Notes: generated by a model not told the origin, from the letters alone. Positions 36,191 to 46,219 are shown, counted from the first letter of the stretch. The stretch is DNA of 64,000 nucleotides from Flavobacterium sp. SUN046 (GCF_028867965.1 NZ_JAPQNT010000008.1:62001-126000); one strand, 5' to 3'. Made by a program: numbers and translations.

Positions 36191-37378
36191 ATGGAAATTA
36201 TTTTTAATGTGTTTTTAATAGCGGTAGGTTATTTATTCATTACAAGCTTTAAAGACAGACTTTCTCCAAACAATTTAAACACTCTAAAAAAATTAGCCGT
36301 CTTTCATATTGTGTTTGGTACCTATTATTGTTTTTTTGGAAACGGAGATTCAGTGGGATATTGGAATCAAGCAAAATTAATGTCTTACAAAGATTTTTTG
36401 TATTCAATTAATGAATATCAAGGAACCTATTTCATGTATGCATTAAATTATTATCCTTCAAATGTGCTAGGAATGTCTTACTTTACTGGCACCATGATTT
36501 ACAGTTTAATTGGTTTTATTGGTTTAGCTTACTTTTATATTATTGCAGTTGAATTGGTCAAAAACAATCCAAAATTTAAAGAATATTATATGTTTCCGTT
36601 GCTTTTTTTTCTTCCAAATTTACATTTTTGGAGTTGTGCAGTCGGAAAAGATTCATTACTGTTTTTTTGTATTGCACTATTTGTTTACGGATTAATAATG
36701 CCTTTTAAAAGAATGCCAATGATTGTTTTGGGATTAACTTTATCTTATTTCATTCGTCCACATATAACATTATTTTTATTGATGAGTTTTGGAATGGCAT
36801 ATTTTTTAGGAAGGAAAATATCACTTTTTAGAAGAGTAGCTTTTTTTGGAGTTTTAATTGGTTTGGCGATTGCAATTTTACCCATAGTTTTAAAATATGC
36901 AAAGATTGAAGAAGCTTCGATTGATAGTTTTAACGAGTTTTCGGACCATAAAGTAGCAGTTTTAAGCACGAGTAATAGCACATCGGCAGTTGATATTTCT
37001 TCTTATCCTTTTCCTTTGAAAGTATTAACTTTTTTATACCGACCTTTTTTCTTTGATATTAATGGTATTCCATCCGTTATTGCTTCGTTTGAAAATTTAC
37101 TTTTATTGCTTCTTTCCATCAAAGTTTTTAAAAATAGACCTATAAAAGCGTTCAAAAAAGCACCATTTATTATTCAAGGAATGATGTATTTTTTAATCAT
37201 TGGAACTTTAGCATTCTCCCAATCATTGGGTAATTTAGGTATTATGTTACGAATGAGGAATATGTTCTTACCAGGATTATTACTCTTTATTTTATGGCAT
37301 TTATCCTATCTTGAAGATAAAAACGAAGAAGATTTAAAAAATGATTCTTTAGAAAAATCTAAAAATAGTACAGTATAA
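36191..37378 (+). CDS. Polytopic membrane protein, candidate Wzy polysaccharide polymerase
   Basis: The 395-residue protein has roughly ten hydrophobic segments and no enzymatic domain I can name. A large loop (about 235-275, rich in Ser/Asp/Val) and the WSCAVGKDSLLFFCIALFVY segment resemble EpsG- or Wzy-like polymerases, in which a G-K-D-S motif is common. RPHITLFLLMSFG and MLRMRNMFLPGLLLFI also fit the pattern. The cluster has a Wzx flippase and Wzc/Wza but no other polymerase candidate, so this gene fits by elimination. The assignment is inference. Confidence 0.6.
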   Translation: MEIIFNVFLIAVGYLFITSFKDRLSPNNLNTLKKLAVFHIVFGTYYCFFGNGDSVGYWNQAKLMSYKDFLYSINEYQGTYFMYALNYYPSNVLGMSYFTGTMIYSLIGFIGLAYFYIIAVELVKNNPKFKEYYMFPLLFFLPNLHFWSCAVGKDSLLFFCIALFVYGLIMPFKRMPMIVLGLTLSYFIRPHITLFLLMSFGMAYFLGRKISLFRRVAFFGVLIGLAIAILPIVLKYAKIEEASIDSFNEFSDHKVAVLSTSNSTSAVDISSYPFPLKVLTFLYRPFFFDINGIPSVIASFENLLLLLLSIKVFKNRPIKAFKKAPFIIQGMMYFLIIGTLAFSQSLGNLGIMLRMRNMFLPGLLLFILWHLSYLEDKNEEDLKNDSLEKSKNSTV

Positions 37379-37479
37379 AACTGGATTTGAAAATTTAGAA
37401 ATATAAAGATAACTATTAAATAACAATAACGAAATGAAAATAAGTTTATGATTTCTAACTTTATAGTTTAAATCATGTT

Positions 37480-40254
37480 ATGAAAAAAATATACCTTTTA
37501 GCATTTCTTTTTCTATTTAGCTTTTGCAGTATTGCTCAAATAATTAACTTTCCTGATGTTGTTTTTAAAAATAAATTACTTGAGTCTAGTTCGAATAATT
37601 TTATAGCACAAAACCTAAGTGGTGATTATTTTGTAATAGATACAAATGGCAATAATGAAATTGAAGAAAGTGAAGCACTTCAAGTTGTTTCTTTGAACCT
37701 CTCAGGATTTTCAATTTCTTCTTTAGGCGGCATCAATTTTTTTACCAATTTAACATCGTTGAATTGTGATAATAATATGCTTTCGGGGTTGAATATTACA
37801 AATTTAATAAATTTAACAAATCTTGATTGTAGCAATAATCAATTAATAAATATTAATGTTAATGGATTAACAGAATTGCAAAATATAAATTGTCAGTTTA
37901 ATCAACTTAACAATCTAAACGTTAGTGACATAACAAATCTTTCTAATTTAGATTGTAGTTATAATTCATTATTCACTTTAAACTTAAACAACCTTTTAAA
38001 TCTTAGCTTTTTAAATTGTAGTAATAATCAATTAAGTACAATCGATTTATTTGATTTAATTAGTTTAAAAACAATTGATTGTAGTTTTAATCAATTAATT
38101 TCAATAAATACTAACGACTTGGTTGACCTTGAAAATCTAAATTGTAGTTCAAATTTTATTGGAACTTTAACGATAAATTCATTGTCAAATTTTACTATTT
38201 TAGATTGCAGTAACAATCAATTATCAGCATTAAATTTGATTGGTTTATCAAGTTTGACTGACTTCAATTGTAATTTTAATCAGTTACCACTAATTAATTT
38301 GAGTGATTTAACTGGTTTAAAAAACTTTACTTGCACCAATAATCAATTAAGTTCCTTAAATTTAAATGGGTTATTACAACTTCAAAATTTGTATTGTCAA
38401 AACAATTTAATATCCTCAATTGATTTAACTGGATTATCACAACTAGTTACTTTAAATTGCAATTCTAACCAACTATCAAATATTGATATAAGTGCTTTAA
38501 ATAGTTTAAAATATTTTTACATCAATTACAATTCTCTTAATTTGTTAAACCCAAATGGATTAAATGCATTGCAAGTTTTAAGTTGTACTAATAATTTAAT
38601 TTCGGTTTTAAATTTATCAACCAATAGCAATTTACAATCGGTTTATTGCGATTTCAATCAAATTACTACTTTAGATTTGAGTAGTGCAACAAGTCTCCAA
38701 AACTTATTTTGTTCCAATAATCAATTATCTTCTATTTTTATTAAAAACGGAAGTTTTGAGAGTAATTTGCAATTCTCTTCAAATCCAAATCTAATGTACA
38801 TCTGTGCTGACGAATCAGAAATTGATTTTGTTCAAGATGCAATCAATTCTAATAATTATACTAATTGTTCCCTATCAAGTTATTGTACCTTTGTACCTGG
38901 AGGGATTTCTAACACTATTCAAGGAGTTGTAAAATATGATAGTAATACTAACGGATGTGATAATTTAGACAGTATTTATCCGAATTTTCAACTATCATTT
39001 TTTGACGGAAATGTAACTGAAAATCTAATTCAAAATACAACAGGAAGCTACTCTAAATCTATTGTAAATGGTTCCTATTTAATTACTCCAGTGGTAGAAA
39101 ATCCAAATTATTTTTCATTTACTCCATCTGTTGCGACAGTAGAGTTTCCTGCAAACGCATCGCCTTTTAATCAAAATTTTTGTGTTACATCAATCGGTTC
39201 ACATTCCGATTTAGAAATAATAATGCTGCCATTGAATAATGCACAACCTGGAATGGATGCAAACTATAAAATTGTGTTCAAAAACAAAGGAACAACAACA
39301 CAATCTGGAGTAATAAATTTGAATTTTAATGATGCTGTTTTCGATCTTGTTTCGTCAAATCCAACTGTAAGTTCGCAATCAATTAACAGCCTAAATTGGT
39401 CCTTTATTAATTTAGCACCTTTAGAACTGAGAAGTGTTTTAGTAACTTTAAATTTGAATAGTGCAACAGAAACCCCTTCAATTAATGTGGGACAAGTACT
39501 AAATTTTACTGCTTCGGTTAACTCATCATTAACTGATGAGTTTGTTTCAGACAATACTAATAACTTAAATCAAATTGTAAAAAATTCTACCGAAACCAAT
39601 GATAAAGTTTGTGTTGAAGGAAATTCAATTTCGTCTTCACAAATAGGTGAGTATGTACATTACGTTATAAGATTTAAAAATAATGGTAATGAAAATGCTA
39701 TGAACGTTGTTGTTAAAGATTTTATTGATACTTCTAAATTCAATATTAATTCAATCCTTCCAATTGATGGAAGTCATCTTTTTCAAACTAGAATTAGTAA
39801 TCAAAATGTTGTTGAATTTATTTTTGAAAACATCAATCTTTCTAATAGCAATCCTAACAATGAGGGTTTTGTAGCGTTTAAAATAAAAACATTACCAACG
39901 ATTGCAATTGGAAGTACATTTTCAAATTCGGCAACAATTTATTTTGATTACAAAGCACCATTAACGACTAATACTGAATTTACAACAATTCAATCATTAA
40001 CTAATCAAGTTTTTGAATCGAATAGTAATTTTAAAGTTTATCCAAATCCTGTTAAAGATAGCTTGACTATTACTTCAATTAATTCATTAGTAATTAATTC
40101 TATAGGTATTTATAATTCAATTGGGCAATTAATACGTGTTATTTCAAACCCAAGTGACAATTCAATTGAAGTATTTGAATTACGATCGGGTATTTATTTC
40201 TTAAAAATAATATCTGAAAAAGTTACAGATATTATAAAATTTATTAAAGAATAA
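37480..40254 (+). CDS. T9SS-secreted leucine-rich-repeat protein with DUF11-like domain
   Basis: The 924-residue protein has a signal peptide (MKKIYLLAFLFLFSFCSIAQ) and an LRR solenoid of about 17 units from residue 65 to 440. Units are ~21 residues with the pattern NLTNLDCSNNQLININVNGL; Cys and Asn sit at fixed positions. An Ig/carboxypeptidase-like region (TIQGVVKYDSNTNGCDNLDS), a DUF11-like adhesion domain (YVHYVIRFKNNGNENAMNVV) and a T9SS type A sorting domain (FKVYPNPVKDSLTI) follow. It is probably displayed on the cell surface for binding a surface or partner protein. It converges with the Wzc gene. Confidence 0.9.
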   Translation: MKKIYLLAFLFLFSFCSIAQIINFPDVVFKNKLLESSSNNFIAQNLSGDYFVIDTNGNNEIEESEALQVVSLNLSGFSISSLGGINFFTNLTSLNCDNNMLSGLNITNLINLTNLDCSNNQLININVNGLTELQNINCQFNQLNNLNVSDITNLSNLDCSYNSLFTLNLNNLLNLSFLNCSNNQLSTIDLFDLISLKTIDCSFNQLISINTNDLVDLENLNCSSNFIGTLTINSLSNFTILDCSNNQLSALNLIGLSSLTDFNCNFNQLPLINLSDLTGLKNFTCTNNQLSSLNLNGLLQLQNLYCQNNLISSIDLTGLSQLVTLNCNSNQLSNIDISALNSLKYFYINYNSLNLLNPNGLNALQVLSCTNNLISVLNLSTNSNLQSVYCDFNQITTLDLSSATSLQNLFCSNNQLSSIFIKNGSFESNLQFSSNPNLMYICADESEIDFVQDAINSNNYTNCSLSSYCTFVPGGISNTIQGVVKYDSNTNGCDNLDSIYPNFQLSFFDGNVTENLIQNTTGSYSKSIVNGSYLITPVVENPNYFSFTPSVATVEFPANASPFNQNFCVTSIGSHSDLEIIMLPLNNAQPGMDANYKIVFKNKGTTTQSGVINLNFNDAVFDLVSSNPTVSSQSINSLNWSFINLAPLELRSVLVTLNLNSATETPSINVGQVLNFTASVNSSLTDEFVSDNTNNLNQIVKNSTETNDKVCVEGNSISSSQIGEYVHYVIRFKNNGNENAMNVVVKDFIDTSKFNINSILPIDGSHLFQTRISNQNVVEFIFENINLSNSNPNNEGFVAFKIKTLPTIAIGSTFSNSATIYFDYKAPLTTNTEFTTIQSLTNQVFESNSNFKVYPNPVKDSLTITSINSLVINSIGIYNSIGQLIRVISNPSDNSIEVFELRSGIYFLKIISEKVTDIIKFIKE

Positions 40255-40384
40255 TTTTCTTGTAATAAGTTGTTCAAAACTCTTTTAAAAATATTTATAT
40301 TGTATAATACAATAAGAATGTTTTATTAAAATCGTTTTATGGAGTAATTTGAAATTAATATGGATTAGAATATTTAATATATAA

Positions 40385-42769
40385 TTATTTTACTTTTCTA
40401 AAAAGATTTCTAAAGATTTTTTTTAGTTTATGCTGAAGTGTTGTAGTTCGATTATAATCGTTTTCATAACCATAACCATATCCGTAGTTATACGAATAAC
40501 CATAACCATAACTTTTATTTTGTCCAACATTATTTAAAATTATGCTTATGTTATTTTTTGTATTTAATTTTCGAACACTGTCTACAAACTTTAATAATTT
40601 TTTTTGTGTAAAATTAGCTCTAATGATGTACAATACAACATCTGCAAGATGAGAAATTAATGATGTGTCAGTCACTAAAAGCATTGGAGCGGTATCTACA
40701 ATTACATAATCATACTCTTTTTTTAATTCATTTAATAAATATTCAAAGCGACCGTTAGACAATAATTCGGCAGGATTTGGTGGAATAGTACCTGACAAAA
40801 TAATATCAACATTTAAATTACTACCAACATTAGGACAAGACATTTTGATGTCATCAATGCTTAAAGTAGTATCATATAAAAAATTTGAAACGCCTTTAGA
40901 ATTTGATAATCTATCAATTTTTAAATAATTGTGAAGTTGAGGATTTCTTAAATCGGCACCAATTATAATTACTTTTTTTGCTAAAGAAGCAAAAGTTATG
41001 GCAATGTTGAAGGATACAAATGTTTTACCCTCGGATTTTATTGTTGAAGTTACAAACAAAACATTTCCCTCACTTGTTTTGTTTGCTATAATAAAATTAA
41101 GATTGGTTCTAAGTATTCTAAAGGATTCTGATAATATTGAACGATCAATTGCTCTAATAGTTTTATTTTCAGCTTCAATAAAGGGAATTTCTGCAATAAC
41201 AGGGATTGAAGGTATTTGTGTTTCAATTTCTTCTTTATTTTGTATTTTATTTTCGGATAAATAATACAAATAAATGAATAGTAAAGGTAATAATAAACCT
41301 ATTAATAAAGCTGTTAAATAAATACTACTTCTCTTTGGCTCAATAGGTTGCAATGAATTAATAGCGTAATCAACAATTTTTACCGACGGATTGGTTATGG
41401 CTAAATTAACAGCAGCTTCTTCTCTTTTTTGTAATAATAAAATATATAATGTTTCCTTAATTGATTGTTGTCTCTCAATGGATCGCACTACTTTTTCATT
41501 TGAAGGTACCTTGCTGTACTTAGATCGTTCTAATGAACTAATTCTTCCTACTTCACTTTTTTTGGTAGCTAATGAGTTTTGATAACCTATTATTGAAGCT
41601 TTAATATTATTTTTTAACTGTAGTGCTTGGCTTGATATTTCATTAACGATAGGATTAGATTCTCTACCACCTGAAGCAAGCAATTTATTGCGTCTTAATA
41701 TAATATCATTATAACTTCCAACCAAACTATTAATTTCATTACTCTCAATGCCAATATTTGAAGGAAGTAATTCAAAACTTTTACTTTTATTGATGGAAGA
41801 AGTCATTAATTTTGACAATTCAATTTGAGTTGTAGCATTTTCAACTTGAATTTGAGACTCATAATTGTTTTTCATCAATTGTCCTGCATCTGCCTCAACA
41901 TAACTCAATTCGTTTGCAATTTTGTAACTTGCTTTAGAATTTTCGATAGAATCTAATTGTGAAGATAGACTTTTAAACCTATCATCTACAAACTCAATTG
42001 TTTTTTTAAATACAAGCTGTCGGTCTTTAATTCCATCTTGATTAAAAACACCAATTAAGGTGTTAATAATATCATTTATTTTATTTACATTTTTGCCATT
42101 AAGAGTTATTTTTAAAATATTACTCTGATTACCAACATTATCTATTTTAATATTGTTTGCAATTTCTTGATTTACATACTCTTTTTGTTTTAAAATAATT
42201 GAATAACTATTATCAACATTTTTCTTAAAAAAAAAATTATTTTTTTTATCAAGCCTAAACGGAATATCTAAATCAAAATTAGTTTGTCCAAATTTATATT
42301 CCTTTGTATTACCATCTATGCGGTATCCATTATTGGAAATCACAATTTTAAATGCAATTGATTTTTTACGAAGTGAATCTTTTTCAACAGCCCATATTAC
42401 TCTAAATGGCGCATTATCCCAGAGTTCAAGTGATTTTATTTTTCCGACGCTATAAATTTCTGTACTTAAATTTAGGCTATCAACAACATTGCTTAATATT
42501 CTTGAAGATTTAATAATTTCTATTTCGTTCTCTAAATTAGCTTTGGAAGTTCCAAAAATCGAAATCCCTTCGGTTGGTAATTTAAAGGCAGCATTATCGT
42601 GATCTAAAATTTGAATTTTAGCTGAAGTTTGATAAACATTACTGGAATATCTTAAATAAAAATAACAAATTAAAAAAGACAATAGGACTGACAAAACAAT
42701 CCATTTCCAATACAATAAATATTTAAAAATTTCATCCTTAATATTAATTTGTATTTCTTTACTTTCCAT
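40385..42769 (-). CDS. wzc: Wzc-type polysaccharide co-polymerase and BY-kinase
   Basis: The 794-residue inner-membrane protein has an N-terminal Wzz domain between two membrane segments (YLLYWKWIVLSVLLSFLICY at about 14-34; a second near 485-505), with a long coiled-coil periplasmic part. The C-terminal kinase domain carries the Walker A-type TSTIKSEGKTFVSFNIAI, IIGADLRNPQLHNYL (Walker A'), and YVIVDTAPMLL (Walker B). A Tyr/Gly-rich tail (YGYGYSYNYGYGYGYENDY) is the expected autophosphorylation cluster. It drives export and sets chain length with Wza encoded nine bases upstream in the operon. The tail is unusually regular. Confidence 0.93.
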   Translation of the reverse strand: MESKEIQINIKDEIFKYLLYWKWIVLSVLLSFLICYFYLRYSSNVYQTSAKIQILDHDNAAFKLPTEGISIFGTSKANLENEIEIIKSSRILSNVVDSLNLSTEIYSVGKIKSLELWDNAPFRVIWAVEKDSLRKKSIAFKIVISNNGYRIDGNTKEYKFGQTNFDLDIPFRLDKKNNFFFKKNVDNSYSIILKQKEYVNQEIANNIKIDNVGNQSNILKITLNGKNVNKINDIINTLIGVFNQDGIKDRQLVFKKTIEFVDDRFKSLSSQLDSIENSKASYKIANELSYVEADAGQLMKNNYESQIQVENATTQIELSKLMTSSINKSKSFELLPSNIGIESNEINSLVGSYNDIILRRNKLLASGGRESNPIVNEISSQALQLKNNIKASIIGYQNSLATKKSEVGRISSLERSKYSKVPSNEKVVRSIERQQSIKETLYILLLQKREEAAVNLAITNPSVKIVDYAINSLQPIEPKRSSIYLTALLIGLLLPLLFIYLYYLSENKIQNKEEIETQIPSIPVIAEIPFIEAENKTIRAIDRSILSESFRILRTNLNFIIANKTSEGNVLFVTSTIKSEGKTFVSFNIAITFASLAKKVIIIGADLRNPQLHNYLKIDRLSNSKGVSNFLYDTTLSIDDIKMSCPNVGSNLNVDIILSGTIPPNPAELLSNGRFEYLLNELKKEYDYVIVDTAPMLLVTDTSLISHLADVVLYIIRANFTQKKLLKFVDSVRKLNTKNNISIILNNVGQNKSYGYGYSYNYGYGYGYENDYNRTTTLQHKLKKIFRNLFRKVK

Positions 42770-42778
42770 TTTTATTAT

Positions 42779-43534
42779 TTATTTGGATAATACAATTATT
42801 GTCAATATTGTTGATAAACCCACTGATACTGCCGCCATGAATGTACCAAGGGTTCCAATATATCCAGCTTGTTTTACTTTTGCTCCATTTGGATTGACAT
42901 AAATAACGTCATTGGGTTTAATATAGTAAACATCAGAACTAAACCACTTTTTAGATGTTAAATCAATCGTTGTATAGGTTTTAATATTATTGACTTCTCT
43001 GATAATTAATACATTAGTTCTTTTACCATTAATCGTTAAATCACCACCATAACCAATAGCTTGTAAAATACTTATATTTTCTTCACTAAAATTATAAGTT
43101 CCAGGTTTATTTACCTCACCTAAAATTGTAAATTTAGCGTTAAGTAGTCTTACAGTTACCACAGAATTAGATAAATGATTTTCATCTTTCAGTTTTTTCT
43201 CTAAAATATCCTCAAGTGCAGTCAATGTTAAATCTTTAACTTTAATTTTACCTAATACTGGCATTGTTATTAAACCTTCAGTGTTGACTAAATAACCATT
43301 GTTTGAAGTTTCGTTTTGATATAAATTGTATGGTAAGGCTAGCTCTGGTGAAGTTGAAGAAATAATTATACTAAGTAAATCATTACTTTGAATTTTGTTT
43401 GCAATAAAATCTATTTTATTTTGATCTTGTGCAATACTCTCACTAAAATAAATAACTTCTTTTTTTGTAGCGCAAGAAGTAAGTGATAGTGCCATAAGAT
43501 AAAATAATACAACATTTATTTTTTTAAATTTCAT
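42779..43534 (-). CDS. wza: Wza-like outer-membrane polysaccharide export lipoprotein
   Basis: The 251-residue protein has a lipoprotein signal (FYLMALSLTSCATKKEV, Cys near 21), a Poly_export domain (IQSNDLLSIIISSTSPELA, GYLVNTEGLITMPVLGKIKV, TVRLLNAKFTILGEVNKPGT), one SLBB domain (ISILQAIGYGGDLTINGKR) and a C-terminal hydrophobic segment. It forms the outer-membrane channel through which the polymer leaves. It is the first gene of the minus-strand wza-wzc pair. The size (about 250 residues) is typical of Bacteroidota members. Confidence 0.92.
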   Translation of the reverse strand: MKFKKINVVLFYLMALSLTSCATKKEVIYFSESIAQDQNKIDFIANKIQSNDLLSIIISSTSPELALPYNLYQNETSNNGYLVNTEGLITMPVLGKIKVKDLTLTALEDILEKKLKDENHLSNSVVTVRLLNAKFTILGEVNKPGTYNFSEENISILQAIGYGGDLTINGKRTNVLIIREVNNIKTYTTIDLTSKKWFSSDVYYIKPNDVIYVNPNGAKVKQAGYIGTLGTFMAAVSVGLSTILTIIVLSK

Positions 43535-43643
43535 AATAATGTAGAATGTAAAATTTTGTAATTAATATTATAAAAACTAGGATCAATCACATATAAAGTT
43601 ATTAGTAAGCAACTTAATTTAATAAAAATTATTCATGTTGTTG

Positions 43644-43674
43644 CAAAACTATGATTCTTAATCGAGATTAACAA
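43644..43674 (-). promoter_or_regulatory. Promoter of the wza-wzc pair
   Basis: On the minus strand TTG (43674-43672) is followed after 20 bases by TAGTTTTG (43651-43644), an exact Bacteroidota consensus. Transcription would start about 100 bases before the wza ATG. The rest of the 316-base gap (43535-43850) shows no gene. Confidence 0.65.
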
Positions 43675-43850
43675 CCTTTTGATGTAGGCTGAATTAAAAA
43701 ATAAAATTAAGTTAATTTAATGTTATTATTATGTTTTCTTTAAATCATATTTTAATTATTCTTGAGTTTTCGTACAAAATTATTAGTATTCAAAATTGCC
43801 ACTAATATTTAATTCATTTGAAAATATATTAATTTTTATTTTACATCTTG

Positions 43851-45232
43851 CTATTTCAACAAATCTGAATAATCCGCAGGTAATTCTGCATCAATATCTC
43901 TCAAATATTTATCTAATGCAGTCATTGTTGAATGTCCAGTAATCAACATTAAAGTGCTTTTGGTTTCAAACTGAGAATGATTTTTGCGTAATTCTCTGTA
44001 CAATTTAGTAATAAAGGTATGTCTAAAACTGTACATTCCGTAGTCAATACCTAGATTAAAAGGTGTTTTTACAACTTCTTTAAAACGTTTACTAAAATTA
44101 TCTCTTCGGTTGTTTTCAGTTGCTTCCCATTCGTTACCCAAACCAGTAGGAGAGAAGAGATAGTTTTCAGGATTTAATTTGGATATATCTGGTAAATCAT
44201 CAATTAATATTTGTGGTATTATTTTAGTTTTTACCTTTTTGTTTTTCGTTTTTAAATAGAGTTTTTTATCAACAATATCAATGTCTTTTATCCTTAATCT
44301 ACAAACTTCTACAGGTCTCAAATAATTGTAACAAACAAATTTTATGAAGAGTAGAAGTAAAGGATCATTTATTTCTAAGTAGTCATAAATGTCTTTTTGC
44401 ATTTCAGGCGTGTAGGTCTTATTTCTCTCAGGATTTGACTTTAAAACATTAATTTTTTTAATGATATTTTCTGTAATTATTTCATTGTCTTCAAGTACTT
44501 GGAATAATGAACTCAAATCGGTTCGAGTGTTATTCCTGTTTCTTGCGCTGGTATCTTCTATAACCTTGTTTAAATAATCATTAACGACCTTTTTAGTAAT
44601 AAAAGTAATAGGTATATCTTCATCTAATGATTTTTTAAACTTTCTAATTCTTAACTCAAAATTTTTGTAAGAAGTGTCACTAATTGAACTTTTTTGATTT
44701 TTAAAGCAATATCAAAAGCTTCTTTTATTGTAGGTATGTTTTCTAAATTTTCCTCTATTTGATTTTCTACTATTTGTGGTTTTGTAATTTCATTAATAAT
44801 AGGTAAAGGCTCAACTTTAATTACTTTTTGAATTTCCTCAGGTTGAATTTCCAATAATTCAAGTTCATGGTTATCCTGATAAGGATTAAATCCTTTTTCA
44901 AGTAGAAATTCTAAAGCATCTCTAAGTGTTTTTAAATAATTGTATCTGTCCGTTTTGTTTTTAAAACGATTTGCACCTGCTTTAATATTTGGCATTCGTG
45001 TTAATTGACCAGTTACTGAATCACGATAACTGTAATAAATATACCAATTTTTTGACAGTGCTTTTTTCTTTTCTTGTTCGCTAAATTTACTCCAATTGTT
45101 AATAACTACTCCACCAGTAGAAATTTTTGGTATCGAAAAGTTCTTCTTAATTAGCAACTTTTTATAGTTTAAAAGGTGAAAATCGTGTACTGTATCGTGT
45201 ACTCTTTGTAAATGTATAAAAATTTTAGACAT
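43851..45232 (-). pseudogene. Tyrosine integrase interrupted by one frameshift
   Basis: The two open parts (45232-44651 and 44516-43851) join into a single ~460-residue tyrosine recombinase if one base is added to the run of six A's (minus strand) at 44690-44695. The joined reading continues KIKKSSISDTSYKNFELRIR and so on without stops through the gap. The catalytic part is intact: RPVEVCRLRIKDID (Arg), YSFRHTFITKLY (HxxR), ITGHST (His) and ALDKYLRD (Tyr nucleophile). The N-terminal part carries a core-binding domain. The start sits beside the tRNA-type att repeat, as for tRNA-targeting integrases. It could be inactive, slipped during translation, or an assembly error. Confidence 0.85.
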
Positions 45233-45327
45233 AAAAAAACTGTTTAGAGTACACTAAACAGTTGATTTTTAAAACTTAAGTAATGTAGCGAGAGGGAGAT
45301 TTGAACTCCCGACCTCAGGGTTATGAA
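45177..45327. repeat. Right copy of the ~150-bp direct repeat (tRNA-type att site plus integrase start)
   Basis: It matches 13216-13365 almost base for base. On the minus strand it reads tRNA 3' half, a CTGTTTAG-N6-CTAAACAG hairpin followed by a T-run (tRNA terminator), and the integrase start codons. Both copies end at the same point by the anticodon loop. Confidence 0.85.
45286..45327 (-). other. 3' half of a tRNA gene (CAU anticodon), attachment-site copy
   Basis: This is identical to the fragment at 13324-13365: anticodon loop TTCATAA, T-arm GGGAG/CTCCC, and the acceptor 3' strand TCTCGCT with discriminator A. The sequence upstream (45328 on) does not supply a D-arm or a 5' acceptor strand, so it is not a functional tRNA. 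Confidence 0.8.
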
Positions 45328-45412
45328 AATTGGATTCTTTTAAGATAATACTACGTATTACGGAAGAATTGAATTTTTTGTAATCCATATTAACCCGTTT
45401 TGCGTGTTTTCC

Positions 45413-46159
45413 TCACTTCAATTCCTCACTCTTCTTTTTAATTTTATGAATAGTAGTTACAAAATATACGTTTGTATTCTCTTCATAATAAAAGATGAAT
45501 TTTAAATCATATTTTTCATTTAAATTTAGTAATACTATATAGTTTTTTTTGGCATCATCAAACTCTCCTTTATTAATATAAAATGCTTCAATAATTAAAA
45601 AAATTACTTGTTCAACATTTTCAATATCATTAATGTCTTTTCCAGTTGAAAGTGGTATTCCATTGTGGCTAAAATGCTTTAAAGCATGAAACAAACCACC
45701 AATAAATTCCCATTTTCTCTTTTCAAATGGAATTGGTTTAAAGTGTCTAAATAAATCAAGTCTGAGAATTCTATTTTCTTCACCATTTTCTACATTGTCA
45801 TAAATCCATATAAAATTTTCATTTTTATATATTCTTATAGCATCTATAGTTCTATTATGAAGGTATCTAGTTTTATTTAATGCAGATAAAATGCTATAAG
45901 CATTTTTGTTTCCGAAATTTTCTGGAAATTTTTGTTGAGCTGTCAATAAAACTTCTTCAATAATACCAAGGAATATATTTGTCCCAGCATAGTAAAAATC
46001 TTTATTGTCAATTGTTACTTTTCTATAGTTTGTTATAGGGAAACCTACTTTTACAAGATTTTTATTTTCGTGTTTACCTAGGATTGAAGAAATTAATTTA
46101 GCTCTTTCTTGGAGTTTTTTATATTCATTTCCATAATCAATTTGCTTCTTTTGAATCAT
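45413..46159 (-). CDS. Hypothetical protein (248 aa)
   Basis: I do not recognise a family. The protein is soluble, Lys/Asn/Ile-rich, with no signal or membrane segment. Recognisable strings include LDLFRHFKPIPFEKRKWEFI, FIGGLFHALKHFSHNGIPLS and FLIIEAFYINKGEFDDAKKN, which suggest an alpha/beta fold with a His-containing helix. It is the first island gene beside the att site. With defence genes further along, a stand-alone toxin or defence role is possible but unsupported. Confidence 0.6.
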   Translation of the reverse strand: MIQKKQIDYGNEYKKLQERAKLISSILGKHENKNLVKVGFPITNYRKVTIDNKDFYYAGTNIFLGIIEEVLLTAQQKFPENFGNKNAYSILSALNKTRYLHNRTIDAIRIYKNENFIWIYDNVENGEENRILRLDLFRHFKPIPFEKRKWEFIGGLFHALKHFSHNGIPLSTGKDINDIENVEQVIFLIIEAFYINKGEFDDAKKNYIVLLNLNEKYDLKFIFYYEENTNVYFVTTIHKIKKKSEELK

Positions 46160-46219
46160 ACTATTTTAATTTAAACCATCTAATTTAATATTTTTTATCA
46201 TTAAATATATTATTATTCT

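Noticed and set aside
39264..39554. Minus-strand ORF of 96 codons
   Set aside because: It is antisense to the DUF11-like part of the LRR protein and shows no protein-like pattern of its own.
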